DNA of 64,000 bases from the NCBI GenBank assembly GCA_021295735.1, contig JAGWBU010000021.1, forward strand, positions 24,454 through 88,453, written 5' to 3'. Origin of the DNA: Candidatus Poribacteria bacterium (lineage in GTDB: Bacteria > Poribacteria > WGA-4E > WGA-3G). Position numbers and translations under genes: made by a program. The notes under the pieces are model-generated. The model did not search any database, was not told the DNA's origin, and worked only from the letters and a program-made list of their open reading frames with translations. Shown here piece by piece: positions 27,174 through 37,022 of this stretch (position 1 is its first letter; each line of letters begins with the position of its first letter).

Positions 27174-28772
27174 ATGCGATGGTTTGAAACCCGCGGACCC
27201 GTGTACCCTGAGGATAACTACGTTGTCGCCCGAACAGAAGAACTCGCGGATTTTGTAGAGCGATTGGAAAAGGGGAGATACATAGTCCTCTTTGCGCCAC
27301 GCCAGACCGGTAAAACTACATTTTTCCGAAACGGACTCGATACACTTGAAAATAATGAAGACACATATTTCCCAATACAACTTAATTTTGAGGTGTACGT
27401 AGACATTGATGCTAATGTCTTCTATGGTTCTTTCTGTAACGAAATTTGTAAAAAAATTAGGGACGTATACCAAAAACGGAGAGAAAATCTCTCTGAAGAA
27501 CTCAACCAATTTTTGGTGAGTGCACAGATAACCGATTCTGTTTCAATGTTAGAGTTCTTTGAAACTCTTGGAAGTTTGTTGGAAAAGCAGCGGTTTGTCA
27601 TGATTATTGACGAATTTGATGCTATTCCACCACCTGCTTTACGAGGATTTCTACATACACTCCGTCAAATTTATCTTTCCGAAAAAACCCGATGTCCACA
27701 TAGTGTCGGCATTGTCGGTGTCAAGAGCATCACACAACTGAATTATGATCGCTCAATATCTCCATTTAATATCCAAGACGAATTCAAATTGCCCAATTTC
27801 ACACTTGAGCAGGTGCAGGAACTTCTTTCACAATATACGGACGAAGTTGGACAACCTTTTGTCTCTGAAGTAATAGTATCTATCCACAAACAAACTGCTG
27901 GACAACCAGTGCTTGTCAATCGATTTGCGCAAATTCTTACCGAAGAATTGGACATCCCGAAAAGCGAACCAATTACAATGGAACACTTTTCAAAAGCACA
28001 CGTAAAACTCCTTCGCGAACGAAACACCAATATTGCCCATCTGACGACCAATATCCGTAGAGATCGGCGGTTTGAGGCATTACTCATGAAGATCGCTTCT
28101 TACGATGAAGGGGTGGAATTCACCCTGCACAATGAACTCATCAGTGAACTAACAACTTATGGCGTAATCACCGAAGGTACTGATGGAATGTGTGAAATTG
28201 TCAATCCAATTTACCACTATTGCATTATGCAAGCATTCAAACCTGCGGTTAATGGATTAGAACAAGATTACTTACCTGAAGAAACCCATGACGGATTTAA
28301 GGATTATCTCACATCGGACGGACATATTCAGATGGAGGCACTCCTTGACAACTTCCGAGACTTCATTGCACGCGTAGGGTTCAAGATTCTACAAGTGCCA
28401 GAAACACCACAAGAATACGTTGGGCAACATCTACTCTTCGCTTATTTGAGGCAGTTTGTTCAGATTATAGGTGGCACTATGTATCTTGAGGTTCAGACAG
28501 GGCGCGGCAGAATGGATATCCTAATTCTCCACAACCAACAAAAATACATCGTTGAAACAAAAATATGGGGTGGAGATACTCGCTATCAGACAGGCAAAGC
28601 ACAACTTGCCGCGTATGTTAGATTGGAAAAAGCACAAGAGGGGTATTATGCCGTATTTGATCATCGGAAAACACCGGAACCACGAGTGGAAACTGAAACA
28701 TTTGATGGATTAACTATTCGCAGTTACGTGATTCCTGTGGTACAAGAACTTCCTTCATCGATTCAACCATAA
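27174..28772 (+). CDS. AAA-type ATPase with C-terminal PD-(D/E)XK nuclease-like domain
   Basis: This 532-residue protein opens MRWFETRGPVYPEDNYVV. Walker A is APRQTGKTTF (residues about 41-50) and Walker B is FVMIIDEFDAIP. A winged-helix-like middle follows. Near the C-terminus GRGRMDILIL and KYIVETKIWGG make a plausible PD-(D/E)XK core (Asp...Glu-x-Lys). Proteins with this layout are widespread as mobile or selfish-looking singletons. The function is not established, and it may be a defence or transposon-linked NTPase. An extended -10 (TGATATAAT, 27137-27144) and GGAGAG precede the ATG. Confidence 0.85.
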   Translation: MRWFETRGPVYPEDNYVVARTEELADFVERLEKGRYIVLFAPRQTGKTTFFRNGLDTLENNEDTYFPIQLNFEVYVDIDANVFYGSFCNEICKKIRDVYQKRRENLSEELNQFLVSAQITDSVSMLEFFETLGSLLEKQRFVMIIDEFDAIPPPALRGFLHTLRQIYLSEKTRCPHSVGIVGVKSITQLNYDRSISPFNIQDEFKLPNFTLEQVQELLSQYTDEVGQPFVSEVIVSIHKQTAGQPVLVNRFAQILTEELDIPKSEPITMEHFSKAHVKLLRERNTNIAHLTTNIRRDRRFEALLMKIASYDEGVEFTLHNELISELTTYGVITEGTDGMCEIVNPIYHYCIMQAFKPAVNGLEQDYLPEETHDGFKDYLTSDGHIQMEALLDNFRDFIARVGFKILQVPETPQEYVGQHLLFAYLRQFVQIIGGTMYLEVQTGRGRMDILILHNQQKYIVETKIWGGDTRYQTGKAQLAAYVRLEKAQEGYYAVFDHRKTPEPRVETETFDGLTIRSYVIPVVQELPSSIQP

Positions 28773-28779
28773 TCAAAAC

Positions 28780-28808
28780 TTGCAATTACCAATCAAGTAT
28801 AGTATAAT
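28780..28808 (+). promoter_or_regulatory. Promoter of sucC
   Basis: TTGCAA (28780-28785) and TATAAT (28803-28808) have 17-bp spacing and lie 58 bp before the sucC ATG. Confidence 0.6.
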
Positions 28809-28865
28809 CTTTAAACATTTTAACCTTGAAATAGGTTGACAATCTACCTCATACACACATAAAAA

Positions 28866-30050
28866 ATGAACATACACGAATACCAAGCCAAAGAGATTTT
28901 AGAGTCCTTTGGTGTTAGGACACTCCCTGGCAAAGTCGCTGAAACACCAGAAGAAGCGGAAGCCATCGCGAAAACAATTGATTGCACTAAATACGTTGTC
29001 AAAGCACAAATTCACGCAGGTGGGCGCGGAAAGGGTGGCGGCGTTAAACTCGCAAACTCTACCGCTGAAGTAAAACAGCTCGCCACGGATATGCTCGGCA
29101 TGCAACTTGTAACACCTCAGACAGGTCCCGAAGGCAAACTTGTCAGAAAAGTTCTTATTGTCCAAGCAGCAAAAATACAGAAGGAATTCTACCTCGCCAT
29201 CTTACTTGACCGGGAAACATCACAACTCACCCTCATAGGTAGTGAAGAAGGTGGTGTCAACATAGAAGAAGTTGCGGCACAAACTCCCGAAAAGATTATC
29301 AGAACACAGATTCATCCCGCCTTTGGGTTAACCGAGTTCCAAGCGCGGGAGTTTGCATACAAACTGATCACTGACACAACCTATCGGCAGCTTATTCCAA
29401 GTGCCGTTGAATTGATTACCTGTCTTTACAATGCGTTTGTTGAATGTGATTGTTCACTGATAGAAATTAATCCGCTGGCAATTGTAGGTGAGGAAGATAA
29501 CTTAGAAATCGTAGCACTTGATTCTAAGGTCAACTTTGACGACAACTCCCTTTGGCGAAATCCCGATATTGCTGCGATGCGTGATCCGCATGAAGAAGAC
29601 CCCAGTGAATTAGAGGCGAGCGAATCTGGCTTAAGTTACATCCGTCTTGATGGTAATATCGGTTGCATGGTAAACGGCGCGGGATTGGCAATGGCAACGA
29701 TGGACATAATCAAACAGAAAGGCGGCGAACCTGCAAACTTCCTTGATGTTGGGGGAGGTGCATCTGTTGAGGCTGTCGCACATGCCTTCCGTCTTATCCT
29801 TGCAGACGAAAACGTGAAAGCTGTTCTTGTGAATATTTTCGGCGGCATCATGAAATGTGACACCATCGCCACCGGTATTGTTGAGGCAGCAAAGCAGGTC
29901 AAACTCAACGTCCCACTTGTGGTCAGATTAGAAGGTACAAACGTGGAACTGGGAAAACAAATTATTGCCGAATCTGACTTGAACCTTCAACTTGCAGAGG
30001 GGCTTTCTGAAGCGGCGGAACTTGCTGTGACCGCAGCAAATGCCGCATAG
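28866..30050 (+). CDS. sucC: Succinate-CoA ligase (ADP-forming), beta subunit
   Basis: This 394-residue beta subunit of the TCA-cycle enzyme couples succinyl-CoA cleavage to ATP or GTP formation. Opening [12 protein letters not shown], the ATP-grasp motif [16 protein letters not shown], the EINPLAIV block and the closing [20 protein letters not shown] are all typical. The partner sucD lies 9 kb downstream at 39072, an unusual separation. The following Rpn-like ORF starts inside its last 11 bp. Confidence 0.97.
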   Translation: MNIHEYQAKEILESFGVRTLPGKVAETPEEAEAIAKTIDCTKYVVKAQIHAGGRGKGGGVKLANSTAEVKQLATDMLGMQLVTPQTGPEGKLVRKVLIVQAAKIQKEFYLAILLDRETSQLTLIGSEEGGVNIEEVAAQTPEKIIRTQIHPAFGLTEFQAREFAYKLITDTTYRQLIPSAVELITCLYNAFVECDCSLIEINPLAIVGEEDNLEIVALDSKVNFDDNSLWRNPDIAAMRDPHEEDPSELEASESGLSYIRLDGNIGCMVNGAGLAMATMDIIKQKGGEPANFLDVGGGASVEAVAHAFRLILADENVKAVLVNIFGGIMKCDTIATGIVEAAKQVKLNVPLVVRLEGTNVELGKQIIAESDLNLQLAEGLSEAAELAVTAANAA

Positions 30051-31044
30051 AGGACTTTTGAACGAGCGAAGTGAAAAACAAGCCGCATCTGACGAGTTAA
30101 TCTTACCACATCAACAATTTGACATTGTGGCAAAAGACCCGTTTTGTAACTTTCCGGAGGATATGTTCCAATTTCTAATGGATGGGAATGATTTTGAGTT
30201 TATTGAGCATGTAGACAGCAATTTAACCACTGTTGAAGTTCGCCACATGGACATCCTGATAAAGGTGCTAAGGGATGAAAAACCTGTTTTAGTACATTGT
30301 GAAATCCAGACAGACGATAGCACACATCCAAACATGGTTCAGCGGAATGTAGGCTATCTCGGCAGGTGTTTTGAAAAATATGGGTTACCGATCTATTCTT
30401 ACGTGCTTTACCTTCGGTCAACTGCGGGTGTTAGAGACCCAGGCGGATATTTTCAAGATGTGCCAGGACATCGCTTCATTGTTGAATATCAAGTAATTCG
30501 GTTAAACGAGATTGACGGTGAGGAAATTCTTCAGACACAGCAGCCAGGACTGATGCCATTTACACCTTTGATGAAACCACCTGTCAATATGTCAAGCGTT
30601 GAGTGGACGACACATTGCGTAGAAGTAACGCAGTCATTGTCCGTGGATACAGCGGCACGGAATAATTTACTGGTAGAACTATGGGTAATGAGTGGTTTAA
30701 GGCATGAACGTCAAAACCTATTAACAATATTATCGGAGGACATTGTGAAAGAATCGTCAGTTTATGAAATGATTATTGAACGTGGTATGGAACGCGGTAT
30801 TGAGCAAGGTAAGCAGCTAGGCATTGAACAAGGTAAGCAGCTAGGGGCCAAAACAAAAACTATTGAATTTATCACGGATTTACTTGACAAGCGTTTTGAG
30901 ATGAGTACTGCCGAAATCTTAACGCCTTTGCTTCAACCGATTGACGATTTAGAACAGCTCAGACAGTTGTTTCATGAAGCATTAGAAGTGGAACATTTAG
31001 AAGATTTTATCCGGTCAGCACAAACGGCTCAAAATGGAACATAG
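30040..31044 (+). CDS. Rpn/PD-(D/E)XK nuclease family (transposase-like) protein
   Basis: This 334-residue protein resembles Rpn-type recombination-promoting nucleases. A nuclease core is suggested by [19 protein letters not shown] and [12 protein letters not shown]. The C-terminal part has [13 protein letters not shown] with the 24-bp unit IEQGKQLG encoded twice in tandem (30799-30846), a feature of this family. Its ATG overlaps sucC by 11 bp, so it is read through coupled translation; no independent promoter is seen. Its biological role is unclear (the E. coli relatives nick DNA). Confidence 0.82.
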   Translation: MPHRGLLNERSEKQAASDELILPHQQFDIVAKDPFCNFPEDMFQFLMDGNDFEFIEHVDSNLTTVEVRHMDILIKVLRDEKPVLVHCEIQTDDSTHPNMVQRNVGYLGRCFEKYGLPIYSYVLYLRSTAGVRDPGGYFQDVPGHRFIVEYQVIRLNEIDGEEILQTQQPGLMPFTPLMKPPVNMSSVEWTTHCVEVTQSLSVDTAARNNLLVELWVMSGLRHERQNLLTILSEDIVKESSVYEMIIERGMERGIEQGKQLGIEQGKQLGAKTKTIEFITDLLDKRFEMSTAEILTPLLQPIDDLEQLRQLFHEALEVEHLEDFIRSAQTAQNGT

Positions 31045-31109
31045 TGGGTATTGAAGAATCGCTAACGGAGTCATTAGCGGTATAACGTATATCGCATAGA
31101 AAAGAAAAA

Positions 31110-32300
31110 ATGGCAAAACTTGAATTAGCAGATATAGACATTACTGGAAAACGGGTTCTCGTGCGTGTGGACTTTAACGTCCCCTTGAAAGATGGAAAAA
31201 TCACGGACGAAACCCGTATTACTGCTGCTCTGCCCACCCTTTTAGACCTTATCCATCGGAATGCGAAAATCATCCTTGTTACACATTTAGGCAGACCAAC
31301 AGTAGGATCATCCACAGATCGCGAAGAACTTTCTACTGCGCCAATTGCTATTGCACTTAGTCAAAAACTGGGAAAACGTATTACACATGTTCAAGATTGC
31401 ATCGGTGAAGATGTTCAAAGTGCTGTTGAGTCGTTGGAAGGTGGTGAAATCCTACTCCTTGAGAACGTTCGGTTTTATGCAGAAGAAACAGACAACGATT
31501 CTGAGTTTGCAAAACAACTCGCCTCACTTGCAGATGTTTATGTTAACGATGCTTTCGGTACTGCTCACCGTGCACATGCCTCAACAGAAGGCGTGACACA
31601 CTACTTGACAACATGTGCCACAGGTTTACTCATGGCACGCGAGATACACTACCTCAGCATGAGTCTTGAGAACCCCGAACGTCCATACATAGCAATTCTC
31701 GGTGGTGCCAAAATATCAGATAAAATCACACTGATTGAGAATCTATTAGGAAAAGTTGACAATCTGCTTATCGGTGGTGGTATGGCTTATACGTTTCTTG
31801 CTGCGATGGGAGTTTCTATCGGGAACTCGCTCGTTGAAAAAGAAAAACTTGATGTAGCTGCATCCTTAATAAAGAAAAAAGGGTTTGCAGATACCGTTCT
31901 CCTACCAGTTGATCATATTGCAGGACAAACGTTTGACCCTGAAACCGAATCTCAGATTGTAGATGAAGTGGCTGTCCCTGACGGATGGCAAGGATTAGAC
32001 ATCGGCCCCAAAACTGTTGCCGTGTTTAGTGAACGAATTGCCTCCGCAAAAACAGTTGTATGGAACGGTCCTTTAGGTGTCTATGAGTTCAAAAAATTTG
32101 CCCAAGGCACAATCTCGGTTGCTAAAAAGATCGCTGCTTCCGATACAGTAAGCATTATCGGTGGTGGTGATTGTGTTGCAGCAATTCAACAAGCAGGTGT
32201 CGCTGATCGGATTACACATGTTTCCACCGGTGGTGGCGCATCATTGGAGTTTTTAGAGGGAAAACCTTTGCCGGGAATTACGGCATTAACTGACAAATAA
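31110..32300 (+). CDS. pgk: Phosphoglycerate kinase
   Basis: This 396-residue glycolytic enzyme transfers the phosphate of 1,3-bisphosphoglycerate to ADP. Typical blocks are VLVRVDFNVPLKDGKITDE, ILVTHLGRP, LLLENVRFYAEE, GGAKISDKI, VWNGPLGVYE and IGGGDCVAAI. The length fits the family. It is followed 18 bp later by proS. Gap is not adjacent. Confidence 0.97.
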   Translation: MAKLELADIDITGKRVLVRVDFNVPLKDGKITDETRITAALPTLLDLIHRNAKIILVTHLGRPTVGSSTDREELSTAPIAIALSQKLGKRITHVQDCIGEDVQSAVESLEGGEILLLENVRFYAEETDNDSEFAKQLASLADVYVNDAFGTAHRAHASTEGVTHYLTTCATGLLMAREIHYLSMSLENPERPYIAILGGAKISDKITLIENLLGKVDNLLIGGGMAYTFLAAMGVSIGNSLVEKEKLDVAASLIKKKGFADTVLLPVDHIAGQTFDPETESQIVDEVAVPDGWQGLDIGPKTVAVFSERIASAKTVVWNGPLGVYEFKKFAQGTISVAKKIAASDTVSIIGGGDCVAAIQQAGVADRITHVSTGGGASLEFLEGKPLPGITALTDK

Positions 32301-32318
32301 TCAAAGCGAAACTAAAAT

Positions 32319-33755
32319 ATGTTTGATAAAATTACGCCTCGTAGTGAAGACTACTCAAAATGGTATACACAAGTCATCCGCCAAGCAGAGATGGCAGATT
32401 ACGCCCCCGTGCGTGGGTGCATGGTAGTGCGTCCTTACGGTTATGCGCTCTGGGAAAACGTCAAAGAACAACTGGATATCCGCTTCAAAGCGACAGGACA
32501 CCAAAACGCCGCTTTCCCGCTTTTCATTCCGATGAGTTTCATTGAGAAAGAAGCAGAGCATGTAGAGGGTTTCAAACCTGAACTCGCTGTTGTTACCCAC
32601 GGTGGCGGCAAAAAGTTGGAAGAGCCGCTTGTTGTACGTCCGACATCCGAAACCATCATCGGCTATATGTATAGTCAGTGGATACAATCTTACCGAGACT
32701 TGCCCGTGCTTATCAATCAATGGGCAAATGTGGTGCGATGGGAATTGCGTCCCCGCCTTTTCCTCCGAACGATGGAATTTTTCTGGCAAGAGGGACATAC
32801 TGCACATGCCACGCATGAGGAAGCAATGGAGGAAACACTTCGCATCCTTGACATTTATACCGATTTTGCTGTTAACGAAGCAGCAATACCGGTCATTCCC
32901 GGTCGTAAAAGTGATAGTGAAAAGTTTCCCGGTGCCTTAACCTCCTACACCATTGAGGCAATGATGGGTGATAAACGCGCACTCCAAGCAGGCACATCAC
33001 ACGATCTCGGACAGAACTTTGCCAAAGTCTTTGATATACAATATCTGGATGCGAATCAGAAACAACAGCACTGCTGGACAACCAGTTGGGGTGTTAGCAC
33101 CCGAATGATTGGCGCGATTATTATGACACACGGGGACGACCAAGGCTTGGTTCTACCCCCACGACTTGCTCCCACGCAACTTGTTATCGTACCTATTATT
33201 CCGAAAAACAAGGATGAAGTGAAACAGGTCGTCACACAAACCGTTGAAACTATCTGTGAGACGTTAGGCGATATCCGATACCATGTTGATGACCGATATG
33301 AGTATTCTCCGGGTTGGCGATTCAACGAATGGGAACTTAAAGGTGTGCCATTGCGGATAGAGATTGGTCCACGCGACATTGAAAATGAACAGGTTGTTTT
33401 TGCCAGACGAGATATTCCCGGTAAAGAAGGCAAAACATTTGTCCCGATTGCCAATGTTGCTGAGACAGCAACGCAGCTGCTTGACACAATTCAGGCGGAT
33501 ATGCTCAGGCGTGCAACAGAATTCCGAGATGCAAACACCTTTGAACCAACAGATTACGGTGAATTTAAAGAGATTGCTGAAAACGGGTTTGCACGTGCAT
33601 GGTGGTGTGGAAACGCTGAATGTGAAGATAAGGTCAAAGAAGATACACAAGCGACTATCCGATGCATCCCGATGGAGCAACCTGGCGGAGATGGTGCGTG
33701 TATTGTCTGCAGCACGTCAGCGAAAGAGATCACAATTTTTGCACGCGCATACTAA
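32319..33755 (+). CDS. proS: Prolyl-tRNA synthetase, type 3 (archaeal/eukaryal-like)
   Basis: This 478-residue class II synthetase charges tRNA-Pro. Class II motif 2 lies in WANVVRWELRPRLFLRTMEF and motif 3 in the GVSTRMIGAIIMTHGDD region. A GHQNAAFPLFIP block is also present. The C-terminal Zn-like domain has Cys pairs (WWCGNAECEDKV, then ACIVCSTS). The short form lacks the editing insert of the long bacterial type. ATG 32319 lies 18 bp after pgk. Confidence 0.96.
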   Translation: MFDKITPRSEDYSKWYTQVIRQAEMADYAPVRGCMVVRPYGYALWENVKEQLDIRFKATGHQNAAFPLFIPMSFIEKEAEHVEGFKPELAVVTHGGGKKLEEPLVVRPTSETIIGYMYSQWIQSYRDLPVLINQWANVVRWELRPRLFLRTMEFFWQEGHTAHATHEEAMEETLRILDIYTDFAVNEAAIPVIPGRKSDSEKFPGALTSYTIEAMMGDKRALQAGTSHDLGQNFAKVFDIQYLDANQKQQHCWTTSWGVSTRMIGAIIMTHGDDQGLVLPPRLAPTQLVIVPIIPKNKDEVKQVVTQTVETICETLGDIRYHVDDRYEYSPGWRFNEWELKGVPLRIEIGPRDIENEQVVFARRDIPGKEGKTFVPIANVAETATQLLDTIQADMLRRATEFRDANTFEPTDYGEFKEIAENGFARAWWCGNAECEDKVKEDTQATIRCIPMEQPGGDGACIVCSTSAKEITIFARAY

Positions 33756-33811
33756 CATAACCCAAGTTTCCACCTAAAAAATTATAAACGAATCTTATTG
33801 GAAAAAAATAA

Positions 33812-34465
33812 ATGAAATACGTTATCTGTGCAACACCCCGCACACGCAGCACCGTTTTATGTGACTTGTTGGTTTCATCTGATGTAGCAGGGTATCCGAG
33901 AGAATACCACGAAGGACACGAATCGCTAAAAGGCTTGGACATAACCGATCCAGCAACATATCAAAAATACGTATCCGTTTCCACTTCACCGAATGGGGTT
34001 TGTGGTATACAGGTCATGTCCACAGAAAAGCATATCGTTGAAAAGTTTATAGATTTTAAAAACGTAAAATGCATCTGGCTCCGCAGAGAGAACAAAATAA
34101 AACAAGCCATCTCCCTTTTGAAAGCGCACAAACGCAATTGCTTTTACCAGACAGATAAAACCCGGAAAAATGACGATCTCAATCAAATCAAAATTACGCG
34201 TGATGAGATCGCATACAGCACATTTGAATTGACTGCACAGGATATGTCGTGGGGATATTATTTTGAAGAAAACAAGATTATTCCCCTAATAATTTGGTAT
34301 AAAGACTTAGAAACAGAAACACAGCAGAAAGAGACCCTCAAGAAAGTCTTAGATTTTCTTGATATCTACGATACGCCGAATGAACCTAAAGTTTGGGTTA
34401 CACGTCAGGATGCTAAATGGGATGAGGACTTATATAAGCAAATCGTGGATCCCTATCGGCTATGA
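33812..34465 (+). CDS. Stf0-type sulfotransferase
   Basis: This 217-residue protein matches Stf0, which transfers sulfate from PAPS to trehalose-type sugars in mycobacteria. The 5'-phosphosulfate loop is ICATPRTRSTVLCDLL, and the 3'-phosphate region is CIWLRRENKIKQAISLL. The C-terminal WVTRQDAKWDEDLYKQI helix is also typical. The acceptor here is unknown. ATG 33812 has a purine stretch upstream. It is the last gene of a rightward run. Confidence 0.85.
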   Translation: MKYVICATPRTRSTVLCDLLVSSDVAGYPREYHEGHESLKGLDITDPATYQKYVSVSTSPNGVCGIQVMSTEKHIVEKFIDFKNVKCIWLRRENKIKQAISLLKAHKRNCFYQTDKTRKNDDLNQIKITRDEIAYSTFELTAQDMSWGYYFEENKIIPLIIWYKDLETETQQKETLKKVLDFLDIYDTPNEPKVWVTRQDAKWDEDLYKQIVDPYRL

Positions 34466-34606
34466 ATCACTATTTAATCCAAGTTGCTACCCTCGCTGAT
34501 GGGTGGAGTTGATTTGGCAGAATACCATACGCGTATTCTATATGATAGAATTAGTCAATGTCCAAACATAGTCTACATAAGGCAGGGCTATACTTATTGC
34601 CTTCCT

Positions 34607-35123
34607 TTATGGTGTAATATTCAGATTTATTTCTTTATGCCTTCTATAGAATTCTATGAAGTTTTTATCAAAGTTTATATCAATATTGTAGTTCATGAGA
34701 ATATCAAGTCCGATAACTCCATCTATAAACATGTTATCAAAATGTTCATTACATAGAACTTTATGATCTCTATATTTTGATCCAGCAAAATCAATCTGTT
34801 TAACTGTAATTATCGATAATGGTTGTGTTCCGCCAGCAGTATCAAAATCTTGGGGGATACCATGTTGTAGTAGGTCATATCCTAATTCTATTGCTAAATT
34901 TTCGCTAATTCCACTTATTGTTGCACCAGTATCCAAAACAAGTTTTATGTCTCTATAATTAGAATCAGGAATTCCATGTATCTTATACCAGATTCATTTG
35001 ATTCATCGTCTTCACATACCGCTCCGCTGGAGCGGAAGACAGAAAACTCCACGTGCTATAAACACTGGAAAAACAAGACGGATTCCGTTAATTTGGTATT
35101 ACATCTAATCGTGATCTGCCCAT
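34607..35123 (-). pseudogene. Retropepsin-like aspartic protease gene split by a family B element
   Basis: Removing the element at 34985-35099 joins MGRSRLDV (ATG 35123) to KIHGIPDSNYRDIKLV and LDTGATISGISE in one frame. This makes a clan AA protease of about 133 residues with catalytic Asp in DTGAT. The closing block GVIGLDILMNYNIDINFD is typical of the family. Without removal only a fragment starting at TTG 34936 can be translated. The partner gene at 35229 (88 aa) lies just upstream on the same strand. The protease is expected to be inactive unless the element excises. Confidence 0.82.
34985..35099. mobile_element. Family B MITE-like element inserted in the protease gene
   Basis: This 115-bp element runs from ATACCAGATTC to TTAATTTGGTAT and has imperfect inverted ends like the 48077-48166 copy (ATACCAAATTAAC...). 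Its interior includes the palindrome CCGCTCCGCTGGAGCGG. Joining the flanks restores a reading frame, which fixes the boundaries to within a base or two. Confidence 0.75.
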
Positions 35124-35180
35124 TTCTAAATTCTATACGTGTTTTGTAATCAGGGACCAAAATAATGTCCTTCTTTAAAG

Positions 35181-35220
35181 CAAACCCTTATTGCACTCTT
35201 TATGTTGCAACAAGGGTTTG
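35181..35220. other. Stem-loop after the 88-residue ORF
   Basis: CAAACCCTTATTGCA pairs with TGCAACAAGGGTTTG (one mismatch) over a 10-nt loop. It lies just after the stop of the ORF at 35229-35495. A clear U-run is absent, so a terminator role is uncertain. Confidence 0.5.
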
Positions 35221-35228
35221 TGCTTGAA

Positions 35229-35495
35229 TTATTTAGAGTTCTTCGGTTTATATGAAGTTATCCTATGTGTCCGTTTATATTTTGGATTTGTCCATTCACC
35301 TGTGAACCTTATAGCTGCACCACCAATAAATTCTTTTGAAACTTTATGAATATCATCACGTGACGGACTATGGACTTGAACGATACCAGATATAAGTTCA
35401 TCCGTTTCCTCACAGATAGCAGGTTCAATGATGAACAACCATTGGTTAGGATATTTCTCTACCATTTCCTGTGTTGTCAAACGCTCACGTGCCAT
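35229..35495 (-). CDS. Hypothetical small protein paired with the aspartic protease
   Basis: This 88-residue hydrophilic protein opens MARERLTTQEMVEKYPNQWL, continues IIEPAICEETDELISGIVQVH, and ends with a basic tail. I do not assign a domain. It sits 106 bp before the split retropepsin-like protease, in the same orientation; small ORFs of this size often precede such proteases. AGGAGACTCA precedes the ATG. Confidence 0.65.
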   Translation of the reverse strand: MARERLTTQEMVEKYPNQWLFIIEPAICEETDELISGIVQVHSPSRDDIHKVSKEFIGGAAIRFTGEWTNPKYKRTHRITSYKPKNSK

Positions 35496-35698
35496 TTTAC
35501 TGAGTCTCCTATTGTGAGTTTTGTGATTATTTTTTGTCCGATTATGGACAATAGTGTTACACTTTAATATTATGTCTTATTCTGTCCGTAGAGTCAAACC
35601 TTTTTCGGGAATGCACCGTGCTTGCATTTCTTGTCTCGTTATGGTAAACTCCGTTATTGAAGACATCAATAGGTCCGGTTTTATTTGGAGAATTACAA

Positions 35699-35923
35699 AT
35701 GCCAGTAAATTGGAGAAATTACATTGTTAGCACGCCAGAAATATTACCAGGTAAACCGCTTATTAAAGCCACGAGGATTCCTGTCCGTCTCATTCTTGGT
35801 TACTTTGCTGCGGGGTGGACCACAGACGAAATCATTGTTGCCTTTCCAGATCTCAAAACAACGCAGATTTATGCTTGCCTTGATTATGCACGCGACTTAG
35901 CAGAATTTGAGGAAGTTACATAA
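35699..35923 (+). CDS. DUF433 family protein (antitoxin-like)
   Basis: This 74-residue protein (ATG 35699, GGAGA 8 nt upstream) has the DUF433 pattern: NYIVSTPEILPGKPLIKATR, then IPVRLILGYFAAGWT and IIVAFPDLKTTQIYACLDYA. DUF433 proteins are often antitoxins next to a DUF5615 PIN-like toxin, and the remnant of such a gene overlaps its stop codon (TAATG). A longer ORF upstream of ATG 35699 lacks a ribosome site. Confidence 0.88.
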   Translation: MPVNWRNYIVSTPEILPGKPLIKATRIPVRLILGYFAAGWTTDEIIVAFPDLKTTQIYACLDYARDLAEFEEVT

Positions 35924-36035
35924 TGGGATTGCGGTTTTATTTGCCGAGCAGTGTATGCCTACTATTGTGACTGAATCCCTGTGCAGTACTGGATATGAAG
36001 TAATGCCACTAAAAAATTTAGGTTGTTTCTCATGA
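35923..36035 (+). pseudogene. Truncated, frameshifted DUF5615 PIN-like toxin remnant
   Basis: The gene begins MGLRF at ATG 35923 (overlapping the DUF433 stop) and immediately goes out of frame. Inserting one T in the TTTT run at 35934-35937 gives FAEQCMPTIVTESLCSTGYEVMPLK, the N-terminal pattern of DUF5615. It ends at TGA 36033, and the C-terminal two thirds are missing. Confidence 0.65.
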
Positions 36036-36220
36036 ACAATATAAAGTATTTAGGCAAAGTAGTGCTGATTTTTTTAGGTGTAGTTTGGTTAGGATACTCT
36101 TTTAGTGGGTGCTCACATAATACTCCTTTACTGTTCGCAATGTTGATATTGCTGTGTATAAATACAGTGCTTCTGGCAGCTTGTTTAACAATCTTACTCA
36201 TCAATATACTTAAAAAATGA
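36032..36220 (+). CDS. Hypothetical small membrane protein
   Basis: This 62-residue ORF (ATG 36032) has two hydrophobic segments, residues 6-25 and 31-58 (LLFAMLILLCINTVLLAACL). It has no recognised domain. It overlaps the end of the DUF5615 remnant by 4 nt, and its ribosome site is weak. It may be real, but this could be a chance open frame. Confidence 0.4.
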   Translation: MNNIKYLGKVVLIFLGVVWLGYSFSGCSHNTPLLFAMLILLCINTVLLAACLTILLINILKK

Positions 36221-36415
36221 TGAACTATAAAGAGTATCCTCTTAATTATCAAGTGTATTGCTGTACTGACGCTGTAGTGTGATTCTTATGTTAGGGAATC
36301 ATATCTCTACAGAATGAACGTTCAGAACTGAACCGTATTTTTCACATGATAACCAAATTGAAAGAACAAGGAGCGTTAGGCTAAAAATCATAAACGAATC
36401 AATCGGAGGAATTAA

Positions 36416-36889
36416 ATGAATTTCAAACAGAAAATCGGATATATGGCAATCGGGTGTCTATTCACATTAGCAGGTTATTTCCTTGCTACATTGGGCTCAG
36501 GAGGGTTTGCCCCACAAAATGCGTCCGCACAAGCAGGAGACAAACAGATAATTGATGAGATCGTCTGTAGAGGGTTGTCGATTGTCAATGCGGAAAATAA
36601 AATTATCGTTCGCTTGGTTGCAGATGCTGAGGACGAGGGAGGCATGATATCCATTTCCAATAAAGTAGGTTTTCCCGTTGCCACCTTGAGTGTTATTGAA
36701 GAAGGTGGTTCCCTAAGTATCGCTAATAGAGTAGGTCAAGCCGTTGCTGCCTTGATTGCTGAGGATGAAGGTGGCAGCCTGAATATATTTGGTAGTAATA
36801 GGAATAAAAGTGGTGCTCGCTTAAGTGCTAACAAAAATGGCGGCGTTCTAACTGTCAGGTATAAGGGAAGATCGAAAAGTTTTTATTAA
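36416..36889 (+). CDS. Hypothetical exported protein with short beta-repeats
   Basis: This 157-residue protein has an N-terminal hydrophobic segment (residues 8-28, MAIGCLFTLAGYFLATLG) that should act as signal or anchor. After it come several imperfect repeats of the type VAxLxxxxxGGxLxIxN (FPVATLSVIEEGGSLSIANR, AVAALIAEDEGGSLNIFG), each about 23 residues, suggesting a beta-strand repeat fold. GGAGGA precedes the ATG. The function is unknown. Confidence 0.75.
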   Translation: MNFKQKIGYMAIGCLFTLAGYFLATLGSGGFAPQNASAQAGDKQIIDEIVCRGLSIVNAENKIIVRLVADAEDEGGMISISNKVGFPVATLSVIEEGGSLSIANRVGQAVAALIAEDEGGSLNIFGSNRNKSGARLSANKNGGVLTVRYKGRSKSFY

Positions 36890-37022
36890 CCAATTAAAAA
36901 ATGAAAACTGAACACACCCGTGATCTACAATCCAGAAACGTGGGATTCCCAAATACGATCTCACCTACAACACGTCCTACATATAATGACAAAAACTTTA
37001 CACACCCTGAGAAGAACTTAAC

